DNA of 64,000 nt, from assembly GCA_002361775.1 (NCBI GenBank), contig DETV01000100.1, positions 1-64,000 on the forward strand. Direction: 5' to 3'. Shown piece after piece: positions 61,216 through 64,000 of this stretch. The notes under the pieces were generated by a model. It was not told the origin of the DNA. It worked only from the letters and a program-made list of their open reading frames with translations, and searched no databases. How positions within the stretch are numbered: the stretch's first letter is position 1; each line of letters starts with the position of its first letter. Position numbers and translations under genes: made by a program. The stretch is from Eubacterium sp. UBA3279 (lineage in GTDB: Bacteria > Bacillota > Clostridia > Lachnospirales > Lachnospiraceae).

Positions 61216-61270
61216 TTGTATACAACGTCTTGTTTTGTATCATTGTATACAATCACGCAACCCCTGTCAA
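61216..61270 (-). promoter_or_regulatory. promoter and paired GntR operators of the citrate synthase operon
   Basis: On the minus strand TTGACA (61270-61265) and TACAAT (61247-61242) are 17 bp apart. Two exact copies of the palindrome TTGTATACAA lie at 61216-61225 and 61243-61252, centred 27 bp apart; the second covers the -10 box and the first lies just downstream. The half-site rule tnGTnnACna of the FadR group is met. Confidence 0.82.
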
Positions 61271-61300
61271 GATGAAATTTTAACTTTTTACCACTTTAAA

Positions 61301-62137
61301 TTATAACTGTACAAATTTTTCCAAATCCAACTCTCCCCACCCCTGAAGATTTCTGTCATATCCCAAATCTCTGGCAGATTCCCGAAGAAGCATTTTGATT
61401 TCCACATTTGTAAGAAATGGATCTTTTTCCAACATCAACGCAATTGCTCCGGAGATTTTCGGTGTGGACATGGATGTACCACTTTTCATCGAATAACCGT
61501 AGCGAGAACGGGAGGAACAGGATATGATACCGGAACCCGGCGCCACCATATCCGGTTTACAAATACAGTCTTTTGTTGGCCCACGTCCGGAAATCCCACC
61601 GTATCCCTCCAACAGATCACTGGAACCTACCGTAATTACCTTTCTGCTGCTTCCCGGAGCAGTTACACTTCCCGGTTCCGGTCCCATATTTCCTGCTGCT
61701 GTTACCACTACGAATCCCTCATCCCAAAGTTCCTCCACTCCTTTTATCAGTAAAGAACTATTTTTGTCACCCTTTCCCACCGTTCCAACAGAAATATTGA
61801 CTATTCGGATATCTTCCTGCAATTTATAGGTTTTTAACCATTGAAACGCTCTCATCACGTCTTTCATACTGCCATTTCCCTTATTATCCAATATTTTCAG
61901 TGATATCAAATTACATTCCGGGGCAATTCCACAATGCTTTCCCTGCGAAGCCAGACCGTTTCCGCCAATAATTCCTGCTACATGAGTTCCGTGTCCATTA
62001 TCATCATAAGGCTGCTTTTTCCCGTGAAGAAAATCATAAAAACCTTTTATGCGGCTGTCAAAATCTATATGAGAAGAAATACCGGTATCAAGAATAGCCA
62101 CACCTATTCCTTTGCCGGTATATTTTATATGATTCAT
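61301..62137 (-). CDS. intracellular subtilisin-like serine protease (S8)
   Basis: I start at MNHIKYTGKGIGVAILDTG with AGGAAA upstream. The ~278-residue protein has the full S8 triad: Asp in VAILDTGIS, His in NGHGTHVAGIIGG, Ser in SGTSMSTPKISGAIA, with the oxyanion Asn in AAGNMGPEPG. There is no signal peptide or propeptide, so it should act in the cytosol, like ISP or AprX. It is monocistronic. Activity may be restricted to sporulation or stress; nothing in the sequence shows this. Confidence 0.9.
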   Translation of the reverse strand: MNHIKYTGKGIGVAILDTGISSHIDFDSRIKGFYDFLHGKKQPYDDNGHGTHVAGIIGGNGLASQGKHCGIAPECNLISLKILDNKGNGSMKDVMRAFQWLKTYKLQEDIRIVNISVGTVGKGDKNSSLLIKGVEELWDEGFVVVTAAGNMGPEPGSVTAPGSSRKVITVGSSDLLEGYGGISGRGPTKDCICKPDMVAPGSGIISCSSRSRYGYSMKSGTSMSTPKISGAIALMLEKDPFLTNVEIKMLLRESARDLGYDRNLQGWGELDLEKFVQL

Positions 62138-62241
62138 AAGACAAATTTCCTTTTTATTATATGTTATGATGCCTACAGCAAAAGTACACTGACGCATTAT
62201 GGTAAGATGGAATACAGCACGATCAACAGGAGAATAGAAAA

Positions 62242-62799
62242 ATGGATATTTATATGGAAGTCAAAAAAGCTGCCATGGAAAGCGGTATGTGGCAGGCAGA
62301 TTTTATCAATACAAAAGACTTATCGTTTTACCCGGAAGTGCGGGAAATTTGTAAAGGAAACGTTTGCCGCAATTACGGAACAACCTGGGCTTGTCCTCCT
62401 GCTGTCGGCGCCCTGGAAGAATGTAAAGAACGAGTTATGCAATACGAAAAAATGCTCTTGTTTTCTATAAAATATGATCTGGAAGATTCTTATGACATTG
62501 AAAATATGCAAAATGCTCTGTTTTCCTTTAAAAAAAACGTAGATATTTTTGATGAAAAACTTCAGACCTTTTTATCGAATTACCTGTTACTTTCCAATGA
62601 GAATTGCGGAAGATGCTGCCAATGTACCTACCCGGATGCTGCCTGCCGTTTTCCTGAGCGCCTGCATCACTCCATAGAAGGTTATGGTTTTAATATTTAT
62701 GAACTTTCCAAAGCTGCCAAAATAAAATACAACAACGGAAAAAATACAGTAACATTTTTTGGAGGATTGCTTTTTGGAACAGCAGGAGAAAAAATATAA
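62242..62799 (+). CDS. DUF2284 cysteine-rich metal-binding protein
   Basis: The 185-residue protein has the DUF2284 layout: CKGNVCRNYGTTWACPPAVGALEECKE and ENCGRCCQCTYPDAACRFP. Cysteines group as in the paralogue at 7970-8509, but sequences are otherwise diverged, so this is an old duplication or separate acquisition. Function is unknown. Confidence 0.85.
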   Translation: MDIYMEVKKAAMESGMWQADFINTKDLSFYPEVREICKGNVCRNYGTTWACPPAVGALEECKERVMQYEKMLLFSIKYDLEDSYDIENMQNALFSFKKNVDIFDEKLQTFLSNYLLLSNENCGRCCQCTYPDAACRFPERLHHSIEGYGFNIYELSKAAKIKYNNGKNTVTFFGGLLFGTAGEKI

Positions 62800-62807
62800 G
62801 TGTTTAT

Positions 62808-62846
62808 AAAAGCATCCGCCTTGATATGCGAAAGGCGGATGCTTTT
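62808..62846. terminator. bidirectional terminator between DUF2284 and MATE remnant
   Basis: AAAAGCATCCGCC and GGCGGATGCTTTT form a perfect 13-bp stem with a 13-nt loop, flanked by A/T runs suited to both convergent genes. Confidence 0.85.
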
Positions 62847-63366
62847 AATAAATTCCTGTCACACCCATAATTCTGGGAAGAATCAGAATAAACGGAATAT
62901 AGAATAATCCCTGACGAATCAAGGATAAGAATAATCCATATCGGGAATCTCCATTTGTTAATGAAGCGGCTACTGACAGACAAATCTGAATAACAGCGGT
63001 AGGAATACCGATAACAGCCACCGTTTTAATCAAATTCCAACTGGGACGGAAAGATTTCAGTTTTATTTTAATAATAGAACGGCCACTGGCATAAAACCAG
63101 GTCATGATAAAGAATGTAACAAACTGAGAAACCGTTGTAGCCAAAGAAGCGCCTTCCACACCCATGTTTAATCCCCAGTCAAACATAAACACCGGATCAA
63201 GAATAACATTGAGCATAGCGCCGGTAATAACAGCTATGGAAGAAATCTTAACAGAAGATTCTGCTCTTGCTGCACAGTTCATGCTTTGAGCGGGAAGATT
63301 CGCCAATGCGGCAATAAACATCCAGAAAGCATAATCTTTTGTTTGTTATTCTGCATTTTTATTCAT
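62845..63366 (-). pseudogene. MATE efflux transporter, multiply deleted
   Basis: The original start ATG at 63366 overlaps the TetR stop and reads MNKNAE, then a stop. In the same frame family sequence resumes (YAFWMFIAALANLPAQSMNC), so the first ~140 residues are gone. A second gap follows SVAASLTN, where the text jumps directly to SRYGLFLSLIRQGLFYIPFI, losing about 100 residues of the second bundle. The gene then ends early at GVTGIY. About 158 of ~450 residues remain. Transport is not possible. Confidence 0.82.
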
Positions 63367-63976
63367 CCTTTCTTTGAATTACACCATAAAGTAAGATATT
63401 TAATGCTCTTAGACAATTTTCTTCTCTTACTTCAAATGTGTGATTATTTATATCTGTCATCTGATAACGAATGTTGATAAAGTCCTGAAATTGCCGGAAT
63501 GTTTCAATTACATCTTCCATTGATATATCAGGGCGCAAAGAAACCGGAGTCAACAAGCTACGTAAAATCTTAGTATTTAATGTATCAAATCCCTCCTTGC
63601 ATTTTTGAATTTCATTTTTCAGATGAGCAGGGGGTGAAATCACCGCTTCACAAAAAATCCGTCGATACACAGGATAGGTCTGAAAAAAATGTGTACGGCG
63701 TATAAAATATTTTTCCAACTGTTTTTCAATACCAACATCTTCATATGAAATATTCGTCTGCATATACTCGGTTAACTTTTGAAAACACTCTTCCACACAA
63801 GCTATATATAAAATATCTTTTGTTTCAAAATAGTGGTATACGATACCCTTGGAAATATCCTGGGAAGCACATATGGTATTGATGGAGCTTGCTCCATAAC
63901 CTTGGCTGGAAAATTCATTTAAAGCGCTGTCCATGATTTTCCGCCTCATTATTTGCTTTTTTTCATCTCGTTTCAT
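63359..63976 (-). CDS. TetR-family transcriptional regulator
   Basis: The 205-residue protein has the TetR helix-turn-helix (NEFSSQGYGASSINTICASQDISKGIVYHYFETKDIL) and a helical ligand domain. It directly precedes and overlaps the MATE remnant, so it most likely once controlled that pump. The regulator is intact while its target is not. The upstream intergenic region lies at the window edge. Confidence 0.9.
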   Translation of the reverse strand: MKRDEKKQIMRRKIMDSALNEFSSQGYGASSINTICASQDISKGIVYHYFETKDILYIACVEECFQKLTEYMQTNISYEDVGIEKQLEKYFIRRTHFFQTYPVYRRIFCEAVISPPAHLKNEIQKCKEGFDTLNTKILRSLLTPVSLRPDISMEDVIETFRQFQDFINIRYQMTDINNHTFEVREENCLRALNILLYGVIQRKDE

Positions 63977-64000
63977 ATTTCACCTCGAAAATCAACCACC

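Noticed and set aside
7970..62799. Recent duplication of the DUF2284 genes (7970 and 62242)
   Set aside because: Only the cysteine framework is shared; sequence outside the motifs is too different for a recent copy.
1..64000. CRISPR arrays, rRNA, tRNA, IS elements or prophage
   Set aside because: No regularly spaced repeats, no transposase, integrase or phage structural gene and no tRNA cloverleaf or rRNA stretch were seen on reading both strands.

Overview
The window looks like chromosome of an anaerobic, spore-forming, low-GC Firmicute, most likely a gut Lachnospiraceae of the Blautia type. The evidence is the sporulation-linked genes (YqfC/YqfD, a PdaA-like deacetylase, a BofC-like protein), a bile salt hydrolase, an Nfn-type electron-bifurcating transhydrogenase, a probable Re-type citrate synthase and AGGAGG-like ribosome binding sites. 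I see no rRNA, tRNA, CRISPR array, phage or IS element. Most genes lie on the minus strand.

Layout. 0.1-8.5 kb: housekeeping genes (yqfC-yqfD-phoH-ybeY, a DUF3048 lipoprotein, a BofC-like protein, proB-ynzC-like-fthC-proA). 8.6-12.6 kb: pdaA, then a selenium cluster (selD-yedF-DUF3343) behind a LacI regulator. 12.6-13.8 kb: a membrane protein with a broken LytTR regulator. 13.8-20.1 kb: a complete sugar PTS operon (BglG/LicT antiterminator, HPr, EI, a transglutaminase-like pseudoenzyme, IIA, IICB) controlled by a RAT/terminator switch. 20.1-25.2 kb: bile salt hydrolase, a run of GNAT and kinase genes of which three are damaged, moaC and a metallo-beta-lactamase-fold protein. 25.2-33.2 kb: MATE pump, phospholipid enzymes, an rsmH paralogue, glycerate kinase, an AGE-family isomerase and a membrane acyltransferase.

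33.2-36.7 kb holds the most unusual locus. A compact minus-strand operon encodes a stand-alone reverse transcriptase, a NuoE-like 2Fe-2S thioredoxin-fold protein, a Y-family DNA polymerase and a YolD-like protein. Directly upstream is a ~154-nt non-coding segment bounded by long inverted repeats and containing nested stems that pair through G-U in the RT-sense RNA. It has the architecture of a retron-like or DRT-like RT/ncRNA system, here joined to translesion-polymerase genes, and is the best candidate for an undescribed system.

36.7-44 kb: small genes, a GntR(YtrA)-ABC locus collapsed by deletion, a ferredoxin/flavodoxin protein, nitroreductase, rlmH, a DNA alkylation repair protein and nfnBA. 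44-55.6 kb: cell-envelope and housekeeping genes (ftsK, uppP, tepA-like, yebC, CorC-like, mazF, alr, nnrD/E, rex). 55.7-61.2 kb: an ABC-F protein, then icd, a GntR regulator and the Re-type citrate synthase, which together feed 2-oxoglutarate/glutamate synthesis. 61.3-64 kb: an intracellular subtilase, a DUF2284 protein and a decayed MATE gene behind a TetR regulator.

Two patterns cross gene boundaries. Six accessory loci carry internal deletions or frameshifts (LytTR, two GNATs, a P-loop kinase, an ABC ATPase/permease pair, a MATE pump) while the surrounding core genes are intact. A ~50-bp structured repeat occurs twice, before mazF and before the ABC-F gene.
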